A stretch of 64,000 nucleotides of DNA from CAMBRQ01 sp945870325 (GCF_050313795.1 NZ_JBNPMC010000004.1:62001-126000), one strand, 5' to 3'; positions 1 through 9,420 are shown, counted from the first letter of the stretch. Program-made: numbers and translations. The notes: generated from the sequence alone by a model not told the origin.

Positions 1-1589
1 TTCTTTTTGAACTGGGCATGATATTTGAAGCATATTCTACAGATAATGCGAAGCGTTATATTAAGGAGATGCTGAATATCCGTCCGGAGTATGCGACCAG
101 AAAGGTTCATGGCAAGGAGTTCACGGTAGATCCGTCTGCTCTGAAGCCAGGTCATACGATTGTGATAAAGCCGGGAGAACGGATTCCGGTGGATGCTGTG
201 ATTACGTCAGGAACGACGAGTATAGATACGAAGGCACTGACAGGAGAAGCGATTCCTCAGAGTGCGTGGCCGGGAGATAAGATCTATAGCGGCTGTATTA
301 ATTTGAGTGGAGTGATTGAAGCCAAAGTGCTGGAATTATATGTGGATTCAACAGTATCAAGAATCATGGAGATGGTTGAGGATGCGCAGAATAAGAAGGC
401 AGAGAGCGAGACGTTCATTACGAGGTTTTCTAAGATCTATACACCGGTGATGCTGGTGTGCGCATTGGCAGTCATGATCTATCCGCCATTATCATTTTCT
501 TATGGGAATTGGGATACCTGGATCTATCGTGGCTTAATATTCCTTGTAGTGGCATGTCCATGTGGTCTGGTACTGTCCATACCGATTGCATTTCTCGGGG
601 GCATTGCGTCTGCAGCCCGCCAGGGGATCGTGGTCAAGGGTGGTAATTATCTGGAAGATCTGGCGAAAGCGGATACATTCATATTTGATAAGACAGGTAC
701 TCTGACAGAAGGAATATTCAAAGTCAAGGAAGTCAAGGCTGTCGGCATATCGAATGAGGAACTGTTGAGGATTGCCGCGCATGTAGAATGCTATTCGAAT
801 CATCCAATCGCTCTGTCGCTGATGGAAGCTTATGGTGGCAAGATTGATAAAGGCAAGGTTTACCGGATGCGTGAGATTCCAGGATATGGAGTGAATGCTA
901 CTTTTGAAGGGAATCGTGTCTATGTCGGCAATAAGAAATTGATGGAGAAGCAGAGGATACTGTGTGATGATGTTAATCAGTTAGGCACGGTTGTCTATGT
1001 TGCAGTTGGAGATAAATATGCAGGATATATTGTGATCGCAGATTCGATCAAGGAAGATGCTAGAGATACACTCAGGTATCTGAAAGATAAATGTAATGCA
1101 GTATTAGTGATGCTTACTGGAGATACGGCGAGTGGCAGTGTCCCGATAGCAAAGAAACTAAAGATGGATTATGTATATGCAGATCTGATGCCGGGAGACA
1201 AACTTGAGCAGGTAGAGGATTTCTTAAGTCTTCAGGACAGTACGGAGCGTCTGGTGTGTGTAGGAGATGGTATTAATGACGCACCGGTTCTGGCAAGAGC
1301 GGATGTCGGAATTGCAATGGGTGCATTGGGAGCGGCGGCTGCGGTTGAGGCAGCAGATGTTGTCTTAATGGAAGACGAACTCCCCAGAATTGTAGATGCC
1401 ATTAAGATTGCAAAAGAGACACTTCGAGTTGTAAGTCAGAATATTTCTTTTGCACTGATTATAAAAGTATTGATATTAATTCTTGCGGTGATAGGGTATT
1501 TTGGTATGTGGGAAGCGATATTGGCAGAAGTAGGTGTTATGTTCGCTGCAATCCTGAATGCTGTATGGGTAGCAAGATATACTGTATAG
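1..1589 (+). CDS. Heavy-metal translocating P1B-type ATPase, 5' end missing
   Basis: The reading frame is open from base 3, and the first ATG at 18 lies inside the protein, so the start is outside the window; about 523 residues remain of a family usually 620-700 long. Counting from that ATG, it shows the actuator loop (TGEAIP, about 77), the transmembrane metal site CPC (about 180-182), the phosphorylated Asp in DKTGT (about 224), and the hinge GDGIND (about 416). Two C-terminal membrane segments follow. It pumps a soft metal ion across the cytoplasmic membrane using ATP. The CPC followed by GLVLSIP resembles Zn/Cd/Co-type pumps more than copper pumps, but substrate is inference. A TPR lipoprotein follows 8 bases after the stop, so the two are probably cotranscribed. 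Confidence 0.93.
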   Translation, partial: LFELGMIFEAYSTDNAKRYIKEMLNIRPEYATRKVHGKEFTVDPSALKPGHTIVIKPGERIPVDAVITSGTTSIDTKALTGEAIPQSAWPGDKIYSGCINLSGVIEAKVLELYVDSTVSRIMEMVEDAQNKKAESETFITRFSKIYTPVMLVCALAVMIYPPLSFSYGNWDTWIYRGLIFLVVACPCGLVLSIPIAFLGGIASAARQGIVVKGGNYLEDLAKADTFIFDKTGTLTEGIFKVKEVKAVGISNEELLRIAAHVECYSNHPIALSLMEAYGGKIDKGKVYRMREIPGYGVNATFEGNRVYVGNKKLMEKQRILCDDVNQLGTVVYVAVGDKYAGYIVIADSIKEDARDTLRYLKDKCNAVLVMLTGDTASGSVPIAKKLKMDYVYADLMPGDKLEQVEDFLSLQDSTERLVCVGDGINDAPVLARADVGIAMGALGAAAAVEAADVVLMEDELPRIVDAIKIAKETLRVVSQNISFALIIKVLILILAVIGYFGMWEAILAEVGVMFAAILNAVWVARYTV

Positions 1590-1597
1590 GAGGAAAT

Positions 1598-2122
1598 ATG
1601 AAGCGTATCAGGATTATGCTGTCTGTGATGATTGCAGGGCTATGGCTGACAGGCTGTGTGGGAAATCCCTCAGAAAAGGGAGTAGAATATCTGGAGAATG
1701 GGCAGTATAAAGAAGCAATCGAACAATTTGAAAAGGCAATTGAAAAAGATGTGAATACAGGAGATGCCTATCGTGGCATCGGGATTGCCAAGTGGGAGCA
1801 GGCGGATTATGAAGGTGCATTAGATGCATTTGAGGATGCGTTAGATCATGGTGCAAAGAAGACGGGAACACTTTATAATTTTTTGGGATGCTGTGAACTT
1901 AGGCTGAATGATCCTACGATGGCTCTGAATTATTTCCGTATTGGAGTTGAAATGAAAGACAATAGCGAAGAATTGATCCGGGAGATGCGGTATAATATGA
2001 TCGCGGCGTACGAACAGTCCAAAGACTGGGAGAGCGCCAAGACGAAGTTAAGGGAGTATATTGCGGATTATCCGGATGATGCGGCTGCGCAGAAGGAATT
2101 GGAATTCCTGGAGACGAGATAG
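1598..2122 (+). CDS. TPR-repeat lipoprotein
   Basis: The ATG at 1598 is chosen because AGGAGG lies just before it; a longer frame begins inside the ATPase at 1508 and has no ribosome site. The 174-residue product starts with a basic, hydrophobic signal ending in LWLTGC, so Cys20 is the likely lipidated residue. The rest is helical with about four tetratricopeptide repeats (for instance NGQYKEAIEQFEKAI near 30-45 and EGALDAFEDAL near 75). TPR domains bind other proteins. It is predicted to sit on the outer face of the membrane; partner and process are unknown. Position directly behind the ATPase suggests a shared transcript, not necessarily a shared function. Confidence 0.8.
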   Translation: MKRIRIMLSVMIAGLWLTGCVGNPSEKGVEYLENGQYKEAIEQFEKAIEKDVNTGDAYRGIGIAKWEQADYEGALDAFEDALDHGAKKTGTLYNFLGCCELRLNDPTMALNYFRIGVEMKDNSEELIREMRYNMIAAYEQSKDWESAKTKLREYIADYPDDAAAQKELEFLETR

Positions 2123-2192
2123 TACATACCGGTGGCAATAGAGTGCTGTGCGGCTATCGGGAAAATGCATTGGGTATAGTGAGGTATAGCAG

Positions 2193-3464
2193 ATGATAGA
2201 TTTGGCAAAAGAGACGGAGCGCGTTATTCTGGTTGGCGTAAGCCTCTCGGATCAGGATGATACTTTAAAATCCCTGGAGGAGTTAAGAGATCTGGCATCT
2301 ACAGCGGGTGCCGAGACTGTGGGGATGGTGATACAGAACAGGGAGCAGATGCATCCGGGAACTTATATTGGAAAAGGAAAGATAGAAGAAGTAAAAGACC
2401 TGTTGTGGGAATTAGACGCAACAGGTATTATTTGTGATGATGAACTTTCGCCGGCACAGATGAAGAATCTTCAGGATGAACTGGATGCGAAGGTGATGGA
2501 CCGTACATTGGTAATCCTGGATATCTTTGCTGCCAGGGCATCCACCAGTGAGGGTAAGATCCAGGTGGAACTGGCTCAGCTTAAGTACCGTCAGACACGG
2601 CTTACCGGATTCGGTACGGCGATGTCAAGGCTTGGCGGTGGAATCGGAACCAGAGGCCCGGGTGAGAAGAAACTGGAGATAGACCGAAGATTGATTAAGA
2701 GCCGGATTGCCCAGTTGAATCGAGAGTTAAAAGATGTGAAGCGTCACCGGGAAGTAACAAGGGAGCAGAGGAGCAGGAATCATGTTCCTGTTGCGGCAAT
2801 TGTTGGTTATACGAATGCAGGAAAGTCTACGTTGTTGAATGCGTTGACAGGTGCAGGGATACTTGCAGAGGACAAGTTATTCGCAACCCTTGATCCAACT
2901 ACCAGAGAATTGAAACTGCCAAGCGGGCAGGAGATACTTTTGACGGATACCGTCGGCTTCATCCGTAAACTGCCGCATCATCTGATCGAGGCATTCCGCA
3001 GTACGCTTGAAGAGGCGAAGTATGCCGACATCATTTTACATGTGGTAGATACGGCGAATCCACAGATGGATGAGCAGATGTATACGGTGTATGAGACATT
3101 GCAGAATCTGGAAGTGACCGATAAGCCGATTATTACGATATTCAATAAGCAAGACAAGGTGGATGGTGATAAGATTATCCGGGATTTCCACGCAGATTAT
3201 ACGGTGAAGATATCTGCGAAGACATTTGCCGGCATTCCGGAACTTCTTAAGACGATAGAGGCGGTCTTAAGAGAGCAGAAGATCGCTATTGAGAATCTTT
3301 ATTCTTATCAGGAAGCAGGAAAGATCCAGTTCATCCGTAAATACGGAGAACTACAGGAAGAAGAATACCGGGAAGATGGAATCTTCGTAAGGGCTTACGT
3401 CCCGGTAGAGATCTATGACAAAGTCAAGGTATCCCGTGGGGATTCATCAAAGAATTTCTTATAA
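2193..3464 (+). CDS. hflX: GTPase HflX
   Basis: This 423-residue protein has the HflX layout: N-terminal glycine-rich HflX domain (GTRGPGEKKLE near 155), a coiled segment, then a G domain with GYTNAGKST (about 205), DTVG (about 252) and NKQD (about 317). HflX is a ribosome-associated GTPase that in other bacteria splits stalled or heat-damaged 70S ribosomes. About 70 bases lie between the TPR lipoprotein and its ATG; the gene appears monocistronic or weakly linked. Its last 17 codons overlap the 3' end of the convergent AraC gene, so the tail (SRGDSSKNFL) is unusual and probably specific to this lineage. Confidence 0.95.
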   Translation: MIDLAKETERVILVGVSLSDQDDTLKSLEELRDLASTAGAETVGMVIQNREQMHPGTYIGKGKIEEVKDLLWELDATGIICDDELSPAQMKNLQDELDAKVMDRTLVILDIFAARASTSEGKIQVELAQLKYRQTRLTGFGTAMSRLGGGIGTRGPGEKKLEIDRRLIKSRIAQLNRELKDVKRHREVTREQRSRNHVPVAAIVGYTNAGKSTLLNALTGAGILAEDKLFATLDPTTRELKLPSGQEILLTDTVGFIRKLPHHLIEAFRSTLEEAKYADIILHVVDTANPQMDEQMYTVYETLQNLEVTDKPIITIFNKQDKVDGDKIIRDFHADYTVKISAKTFAGIPELLKTIEAVLREQKIAIENLYSYQEAGKIQFIRKYGELQEEEYREDGIFVRAYVPVEIYDKVKVSRGDSSKNFL

Positions 3465-4255
3465 GCTCTGGAGAATGTGGAATAATCTTTAAAACCGCAA
3501 TCAAAACAAGCCTGCGCGCCTGGCACGCCGGATAATATCAGTTCTTTTGCAAGCAGGAGCCGTTTCTGTGAGATGTAATGTCCCAGAGTATAGCCGGTCT
3601 CCTGCTTGAATAGTCTCATCATATAATATTTGCTGATGTAAAAATGCTCTGCAAGGGTATCTATACTTAGTTCTTCGCTCAGATTCTCATTGATATACTG
3701 CAGGATATCCAGGATTTTCGTGTTGCTGCCGGCAGTGTCGATGAATTCCAGCCGGTTCTTTCTGGCAGCACGGTTCAGATGGATCATGAATTCCAGGAAC
3801 AGAACCTGGCGGTAGAGTTCGGCTGCATATCCGTCATCGGAGAAGGAATGCTCAAGCCGGGTAATGGAGCGGAACAGGGAACTCTTCTCAAGGGAAGGAA
3901 TACGTAAGACATTGGACTGCTCTTCTTCTGCCTTTTGAAAACAGTAACTGAGGTCATAGGAGTCTGTCTTATAGGCGTTCATGAAATTTGGCGAGATGTA
4001 GACGATAATCCGGTCGTAAAGGCTTGAGTTGTCCACTGTTAGTTTGTGAATGTCATTATGCCGTACAAGTACAATATCGTAAGGCTTTAAAGCGTAGGAT
4101 TTCCCTTCAATCATGTAATTGACCTGTCCGTTAATAAAGATGGTGATCTTATCAAAGTCATGATAGTGGTATTCTACCTCGCGGGTCTCCTGGTCGGTGA
4201 GATGGAAGAGGCGGAATTCGCTGTTTAGATAGCCCTTTTTTACATATTGCTCCAT
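3413..4255 (-). CDS. AraC-family transcriptional regulator
   Basis: The 280-residue product has an N-terminal cupin-like ligand domain (about 20-150, including HYHDFDKITIF) and a C-terminal double helix-turn-helix (about 180-275; LAEHFYISKYYMMRLF and the closing FSRAYKKFFDESPRD). The ATG at 4255 is preceded on its strand by GGAGGAAACTC; a longer frame to 4381 lacks a ribosome site. It is divergent from the DapF-like gene with about 196 bases between starts, a typical place for a regulator of its neighbour or of itself. Ligand unknown. Its 3' end overlaps hflX by 52 bases. Confidence 0.88.
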   Translation of the reverse strand: MEQYVKKGYLNSEFRLFHLTDQETREVEYHYHDFDKITIFINGQVNYMIEGKSYALKPYDIVLVRHNDIHKLTVDNSSLYDRIIVYISPNFMNAYKTDSYDLSYCFQKAEEEQSNVLRIPSLEKSSLFRSITRLEHSFSDDGYAAELYRQVLFLEFMIHLNRAARKNRLEFIDTAGSNTKILDILQYINENLSEELSIDTLAEHFYISKYYMMRLFKQETGYTLGHYISQKRLLLAKELILSGVPGAQACFDCGFKDYSTFSRAYKKFFDESPRDTLTLS

Positions 4256-4355
4256 GAGTTTCCTCCCTAGAATGCATGATCTCATATTCCGGTAAAGTTC
4301 ATTTGAAAATGGATGATTACGAGTTTTATATCTTAAAATAATGATAATAGAAAAT

Positions 4356-4409
4356 GGCATTATTTGCAATATAATTGGCATGAATTACATTGATTCGGGA
4401 AATAATGCC
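4356..4409. promoter_or_regulatory. Inverted repeat in the AraC/dapF divergent region
   Basis: GGCATTATTT (4356-4365) and AAATAATGCC (4400-4409) form a perfect 10-base inverted repeat with a 34-base spacer. It overlaps the predicted dapF -35 region, so it is a plausible regulator site, perhaps for the divergent AraC protein. That assignment is inference. Confidence 0.4.
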
Positions 4410-4418
4410 TGTTATTAT
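4390..4418 (+). promoter_or_regulatory. Predicted sigma-A promoter for the DapF-like gene
   Basis: TTGATT (4390-4395), a 17-base spacer and TATTAT (4413-4418) match the sigma-A pattern. The start codon at 4452 follows 33 bases later behind GGAGG. Confidence 0.5.
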
Positions 4419-4451
4419 GTAAGTAAGATGATTCGTATATGGAGGTATGCT

Positions 4452-5309
4452 ATGAAGGTTGTATTGGAGCGTTATCACGGGCTGGGGAATGATTATGTTG
4501 TGTTTGACCCGAATAAAAATGAATTGGAATTAACATCAGAGAATGTAAAGATGATCTGCGACCGTAATGCAGGACTTGGATCAGATGGAGTGCTGGAAGG
4601 ACCAATCCTGAAAGAGGATGGTATGTATGTGAAGGTATGGAATCCGGACGGAAGCGAGTCTGAGACCAGCGGTAATGGTGTCCGCATCTTTGCGAAATAT
4701 CTGAAAGATGCAAGTTACGTGCAGAAGAAACATTTTAAATTATATACAGGAAATGGACCGGCAGAAGTAACCTTCCTCAATGAGGACGGCAGCCGCCTCC
4801 GTGTATCTATGGGTAAATTATCTTTCAGGAGTGATGATATTCCGGTAACAGGAGATAGCAGAGAGGTTATTAACGAAGATATGGTATTCGGAAGAACCCT
4901 GTATCCGGTGACTTGTGTCTCAATTGGTAATCCGCACTGTGTAATTCCAATGCGTGAGATCTCCAAGCCTCTGGTATGTAAGATCGGTGATTATGCAGAG
5001 ATGGCAAGATATTTCCCGAATCGTGTGAATACACAGATTATGAAAGTAATCGATAAAGAGCATGTCGCAATCGAGATCTATGAAAGAGGCGCAGGCTATA
5101 CATTGGCATCCGGAACCGGTGCATGCGCGGCAGCAGGCGTAGCATACAAACTTGGAATGACGAACAATAAAGTAATCGTGCATATGCCGGGCGGAGATCT
5201 TCAGGTGGAAATCGAAGATGACTGGAATATATATATGACCGGAGATGTATTCTATGTAGCGAAGATTACGCTGAGTAATGAGTTCGCAGAAAAATTGAGG
5301 AGTTTATAA
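4452..5309 (+). CDS. dapF: DapF-like epimerase/racemase with both catalytic Cys replaced by Ser
   Basis: The 285-residue protein aligns by eye with diaminopimelate epimerase along its whole length: GLGNDYVVFD at the N-terminus, NPDGSE..SGNGVR, and ERGAGYTLASGTGACAA near the C-terminus. In canonical DapF the two acid/base residues are Cys in MCGNG and ACGTGA; here they are Ser73 (AGC, 4668-4670) and Ser220 (TCC, 5109-5111). The start is ATG 4452 behind GGAGG. Known DapF makes meso-DAP for lysine and peptidoglycan. With both thiols gone, this copy may act on another amino acid, be slow, or be inactive; the gene symbol is by homology only. The GNAT gene overlaps its stop by one base (TAATG), so the two are translationally coupled. 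Confidence 0.75.
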   Translation: MKVVLERYHGLGNDYVVFDPNKNELELTSENVKMICDRNAGLGSDGVLEGPILKEDGMYVKVWNPDGSESETSGNGVRIFAKYLKDASYVQKKHFKLYTGNGPAEVTFLNEDGSRLRVSMGKLSFRSDDIPVTGDSREVINEDMVFGRTLYPVTCVSIGNPHCVIPMREISKPLVCKIGDYAEMARYFPNRVNTQIMKVIDKEHVAIEIYERGAGYTLASGTGACAAAGVAYKLGMTNNKVIVHMPGGDLQVEIEDDWNIYMTGDVFYVAKITLSNEFAEKLRSL

Positions 5310-5728
5310 TGTACCATGTGCAATCTTGCAGCGAAGAGGATAAAACATATATTGTGGATAATTTAGTCGCATATAATCTGACCAAGGTGCCATCCGAACA
5401 GGAAGAACTCCTCCTGGATCTAAGCAGAAAGGCTGTGAATGAGGAGGGCAAGATCATCGGAGGCATCATCGCTAAGATGTATTGCTGGAACTGCGTATAT
5501 GTAGACAGCCTATGGGTATCCGAAGAAAGCCGTGGAAACGGTCTGGGCAGAACATTACTGCAGGACGTAGAAGCAGATGCCAGATTAAACCAGGCAACCC
5601 TGATCCACCTGGACACCTTCGACTTTCAGGCAAAAGAATTCTACGAAAAATTAGGGTATGAAGTATTTGGAATTCTAGAAGGCTGCCCCAAAGGTCATAC
5701 CCGCTATTATCTAAAAAAATCACTATAA
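5309..5728 (+). CDS. GNAT-family N-acetyltransferase
   Basis: The 139-residue protein carries the GNAT core: VDSLWVSEESRGNGLG, which includes the acetyl-CoA pyrophosphate loop (R/Q-x-x-G-x-G/A form, about 70-85), followed by HLDTFDFQAKEFYEKLGY, the typical C-terminal strand-helix. GNAT enzymes transfer an acyl group from acyl-CoA to an amine. The start codon shares a base with the stop of the DapF-like gene, implying co-expression and perhaps a joint small-molecule pathway (epimerise, then acetylate). The substrate cannot be told from sequence. Confidence 0.85.
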   Translation: MYHVQSCSEEDKTYIVDNLVAYNLTKVPSEQEELLLDLSRKAVNEEGKIIGGIIAKMYCWNCVYVDSLWVSEESRGNGLGRTLLQDVEADARLNQATLIHLDTFDFQAKEFYEKLGYEVFGILEGCPKGHTRYYLKKSL

Positions 5729-5775
5729 CACATAATCCTTGGTAAAGTTAGTAGTTCCATAATCTGCCTATCCTT

Positions 5776-5901
5776 TGCCAGCAAACAGCAGTGCCAAGAA
5801 GAGGCATGTCCCTAAGCAAATAATTAAGGTGAACTTTCACCGGAACGTTGCACTATTTGCGTGGGATATGCCTCTTCTTGACGTTGCATCTGCTTGGCAA
5901 T
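5776..5901. repeat. 126-bp imperfect palindrome
   Basis: The two halves read as imperfect reverse complements around the centre GGTGAACTTTCACC (about 5828-5841). The ends are TTGCCAGCA and TGCTTGGCAAT, and the best-matched arms are CAAGAAGAGGCATGTCCC (5795-5812) and its near complement ending at about 5880. It sits between the GNAT stop and the addB promoter region. It could be a small non-autonomous mobile element or a hairpin that stops transcription; no run of T follows. An addB frame reading through it from 5775 is considered artefactual. Confidence 0.6.
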
Positions 5902-6023
5902 ACATTCATTGGTCACTTCCACGATTTTATGTTATACTGAACTATAATTGTCAAAACGGGCAGTCAGTCATTTGTTATGATGATTTAACTATATGCTATA
6001 CTGGACATAAGGAGGGAAGACCT

Positions 6024-9000
6024 GTGCCTTTACAATTTATATTCGGACCTTCAGGTTCGGGAAAATCATACTATCTTTACAAGCATGTGATAGATGAATC
6101 TATGGTTCATCCAGAGCAGAACTATATTGTCCTTGTGCCGGAGCAGTTTACGATGCAGACTCAAAAGGATCTTGTCACGATGCATCCTCGCCATGGCATT
6201 ATGAATATCGATGTTCTTAGTTTTGGACGTCTTGCTTATCGCGTGTTCGAAGAAACAGGCGGAGAGACCCTGCCTGTACTAGATGATGAGGGGAAGAATC
6301 TGATTCTGCGCAAGATTGCAGGTGATTATGAAGAGGATCTGACCGTACTTCGGGGGAATATCAAGAAACTTGGGTATATCGGTGAGGTAAAATCAGTCAT
6401 CTCGGAATTCACCCAGTATGATATCGGAGAAGAAGAACTTGAGCGGGTAATGGAGACGGCAGGAGAGCAGTCCAAACTCTATTATAAATTAAAAGATATC
6501 CAGATTCTGTATCATGGTTTTACGGAGTATCTGGAGAAGAGATATATTACAAAAGAAGAACTGCTGGATGCCTTAAGCAGAGTCATCCGGCAGTCTGAAC
6601 TGTTGAAAAACAGTACCGTTGTGCTGGATGGCTTCACGGGATTCACTCCGGTGCAGAACCGACTTCTGATGGAACTTATGGTTCATTGCCGCAAGGTCAT
6701 GATAACGGTAACTATGGATGACAGAGAGAATCCTTATGTGTACCGCCATCCGTATCAACTATTTGCCTTAAGTAAGCATATGGTGACCACGCTAATTCAG
6801 TTGGCAAGGGAAGCGAAGGTGGAGATAGAGGAACCAGTATGCCTGTATGATAAGCCGGCATACCGGTTCCGGAGTAAGGATGCGCTGGCATTCCTTGAAC
6901 GGAATCTGTTCCGATATGATGCAGGTACTTTTGGCAAAGAGCAGGATGCAATTGGCATCCATGTGGCAAGGAATCCGAGGGAAGAGGCGTTTGCGTTAGT
7001 GGGAGAGATAAGGGCACTGGTGCGGAAGGAAGGTTATCGCTACCGGGATATTGGTGTGATTGCAAGCAACATGGATGTATATGGAGATTATCTGGAGCAG
7101 GCATTTACTCTCTATGATATCCCGGTATTCATGGATCACAAGAGGAGCATATTGCTGAATTCATTTGTAGAATATATCCGAAGCCTTCTGAATATGGCAG
7201 AGCAGAATTTTACTTATGAGAGTGTGTTCCGCTTCTTGCGTACGAATCTGGCTGGCTTCACTTATGAAGAGGTGGATGAACTGGAGAATTATATCCTCGG
7301 TCTTGGAATCAAGGGCTATAAGAAATGGCAGGAAAGATGGATGCGCCGTCTGACAGGAATGAAGGAGGAAGACCTGGAACGGATGAATCATTACCGGGTT
7401 ACAATGGTGGAGAAGGTGGATCCACTGATGTATGTGCTGAGGCAGCGTCAGAAGACGGTTAAGGACATTACCCTTGCAGTATATGAATTCATGGTTCGTG
7501 AGAATCTTCAGGTGCGGCTGAAACAGCAGGAAGAGGAATTCCAGGCAGCCGGAGAATTGGCGCTGGCGAAAGAATATGCCCAGGTGTATCGGATTGTTGT
7601 GGAGTTATTCGACAAATTCGTCGAACTTCTGGGAGATGAGCCGGTTAGTCTGAATGAATATTGTAAACTCCTGGATGCAGGTCTGGAAGAAGCCAGGGTG
7701 GGAGTGATTCCACCAAGTGTAGATCAGGTAGTAGCAGGAGATGTAGAGCGTACCAGGCTTAAGGATATCAAAGCGCTGTTCTTCCTGGGAGCCAATGATA
7801 CGTATCTGCCGGGTTCTCTGCTTCGAACGGGGCTGTTGTCAGAGCGTGACCGAGATCGTTTTCAGAAGGAGAAACTGGCATTGGCACCGGGAGGAAAGGA
7901 GAAGGCATATATTCAGAAATTCTACCTCTATATGAATCTGACCAAGCCTTCGGAAAGACTGGAGGTCTATTATAGTAAGGTGTCGTCAGATGGAAAGAGC
8001 GTACGTCCATCTTATCTGATCCAGGAACTTCGTAGATTATATCCATGCCTTGGTGTCCGGGATGAGGAAGAGAAATCCTTAAAAGAACGTGAACTGACGG
8101 AGAAGATAGGAATAGAGGATCTGATTCGTGGATTTCGGGATTCTAAGACCGGTATGGATGATGTCTGGCGAGAATTGTATACATGGTATAAAAGAAGTGA
8201 GAAATGGCAGGAAAAAGTAGAAAGCCTGATGAGAGCCGGATACTATCAGCGTCCTACGGATGGACTGTCGGAAACGGTTGCAAGACGGTTATACGGTGAT
8301 CATTTTGAAACGAGCATTACCAGGATGGAGAGATTCTCTGCCTGTGCATTCGCACATTTCCTGACCTATGGATTGAATCTTAAAGAACGGCAGCAGTATG
8401 AATTCCAGGCAGTTGATCTGGGAAATGTATGTCACAGTGCTTTGGAAAAGTATTCAAAGAGATTAGAAAAAGAGGGCTGTGACTGGGTGCAGATATCGGA
8501 TGAGAAGCGTAAGGAATATATGGAAGAGAGCGTGGAGGAAGCAATTACAGATTATGGGAATTCTGTTTTATATAGTTCTGCGCGTGATGAGTATATGATC
8601 GTACGAATGAAGCGGATGCTGGAACATACGGTATGGGCACTGACGAAGCAGCTGGAAGCCGGCGACTTCCGTCCGTCTGCCTATGAGTTTCGGTTCGCGA
8701 ATGGTAAGATTGACCGGATCGATACTTGTGAAGACGGGGACAAAGTCTATGTGAAGGTTGTCGATTATAAGACGGGAAGTAAAGCATTCGATGTGGTTTC
8801 GCTGTATCATGGTCTGCAATTACAGTTGATGGTGTATATGGATGCTGCTGTACGTTCGGAGGAGAGAAAACATCCGGGGCAGGAAGTGGTTCCGGCGGGA
8901 ATCTTTTACTATCGGATTCAGGACCCTATCGTAGAGAAGCAGGAAGAAACGAATGTAGAGACAGCAGTTTTGAAAGAATTGAAGCCGGATGGAATGATTA

Positions 9001-9398
9001 ATTTAAGTGGTGAGGTGCTTTCGCATTTGGATCATCATCAAGCCGGTGAATCCTTGGTGGTTCCTGTGAAATTCAATAAGAATGGAAGCCTTGCCAAGAG
9101 TTCCAAAGCAGTATCAGTGGAGGAATTTCAGACGATGATGCTGCACGCTGCAAGAAAGGTAGAAGAAGCCCATCGAAAGATTCTGGAAGGGAACACAGAA
9201 ACGGTGCCTTATCGGAGAGGACAGGAGACGGGATGCGATTATTGCCAGTATCGGCATGTGTGTGGATTCGATGTTAAGATTCCAGGCTACCATTATCGAG
9301 ATATCGGGAAGATGAGCAAAGAAGAGGCGCTGGCTGCAATGAAGGCAGAGGCGGAGAAGGCAAAGTGTGAGGATGATAAGTGTGAGGATGATAAGTAG
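6024..9398 (+). CDS. addB: AddAB helicase-nuclease, AddB subunit
   Basis: The GTG at 6024 is chosen: GGAGGG lies 8 bases before it and the family motif FIFGPSGSGKSYYLY (Walker A, about residues 4-18) begins at once. The earlier ATG at 5775 would add 83 residues encoded by a palindrome. At 1,124 residues the length is normal for AddB. The C-terminal RecB-type nuclease has VVDYKTGSK, and the cysteines that ligate an iron-sulphur cluster are visible (SACAF and GCDYCQYRHVC near the end). With AddA it resects double-strand ends for RecA-dependent repair. The protein ends with a 15-base tandem duplication (9366-9395) giving KCEDDKCEDDK. addA follows 22 bases later. Confidence 0.95.
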   Translation: MPLQFIFGPSGSGKSYYLYKHVIDESMVHPEQNYIVLVPEQFTMQTQKDLVTMHPRHGIMNIDVLSFGRLAYRVFEETGGETLPVLDDEGKNLILRKIAGDYEEDLTVLRGNIKKLGYIGEVKSVISEFTQYDIGEEELERVMETAGEQSKLYYKLKDIQILYHGFTEYLEKRYITKEELLDALSRVIRQSELLKNSTVVLDGFTGFTPVQNRLLMELMVHCRKVMITVTMDDRENPYVYRHPYQLFALSKHMVTTLIQLAREAKVEIEEPVCLYDKPAYRFRSKDALAFLERNLFRYDAGTFGKEQDAIGIHVARNPREEAFALVGEIRALVRKEGYRYRDIGVIASNMDVYGDYLEQAFTLYDIPVFMDHKRSILLNSFVEYIRSLLNMAEQNFTYESVFRFLRTNLAGFTYEEVDELENYILGLGIKGYKKWQERWMRRLTGMKEEDLERMNHYRVTMVEKVDPLMYVLRQRQKTVKDITLAVYEFMVRENLQVRLKQQEEEFQAAGELALAKEYAQVYRIVVELFDKFVELLGDEPVSLNEYCKLLDAGLEEARVGVIPPSVDQVVAGDVERTRLKDIKALFFLGANDTYLPGSLLRTGLLSERDRDRFQKEKLALAPGGKEKAYIQKFYLYMNLTKPSERLEVYYSKVSSDGKSVRPSYLIQELRRLYPCLGVRDEEEKSLKERELTEKIGIEDLIRGFRDSKTGMDDVWRELYTWYKRSEKWQEKVESLMRAGYYQRPTDGLSETVARRLYGDHFETSITRMERFSACAFAHFLTYGLNLKERQQYEFQAVDLGNVCHSALEKYSKRLEKEGCDWVQISDEKRKEYMEESVEEAITDYGNSVLYSSARDEYMIVRMKRMLEHTVWALTKQLEAGDFRPSAYEFRFANGKIDRIDTCEDGDKVYVKVVDYKTGSKAFDVVSLYHGLQLQLMVYMDAAVRSEERKHPGQEVVPAGIFYYRIQDPIVEKQEETNVETAVLKELKPDGMINLSGEVLSHLDHHQAGESLVVPVKFNKNGSLAKSSKAVSVEEFQTMMLHAARKVEEAHRKILEGNTETVPYRRGQETGCDYCQYRHVCGFDVKIPGYHYRDIGKMSKEEALAAMKAEAEKAKCEDDKCEDDK

Positions 9399-9420
9399 AA
9401 TGGAAGGAGATGCGTAGATC

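Noticed and set aside
5775..6023. N-terminal extension of AddB from ATG 5775
   Set aside because: Encoded by the palindrome and without a ribosome site; GTG 6024 has GGAGGG and begins at the family motif.
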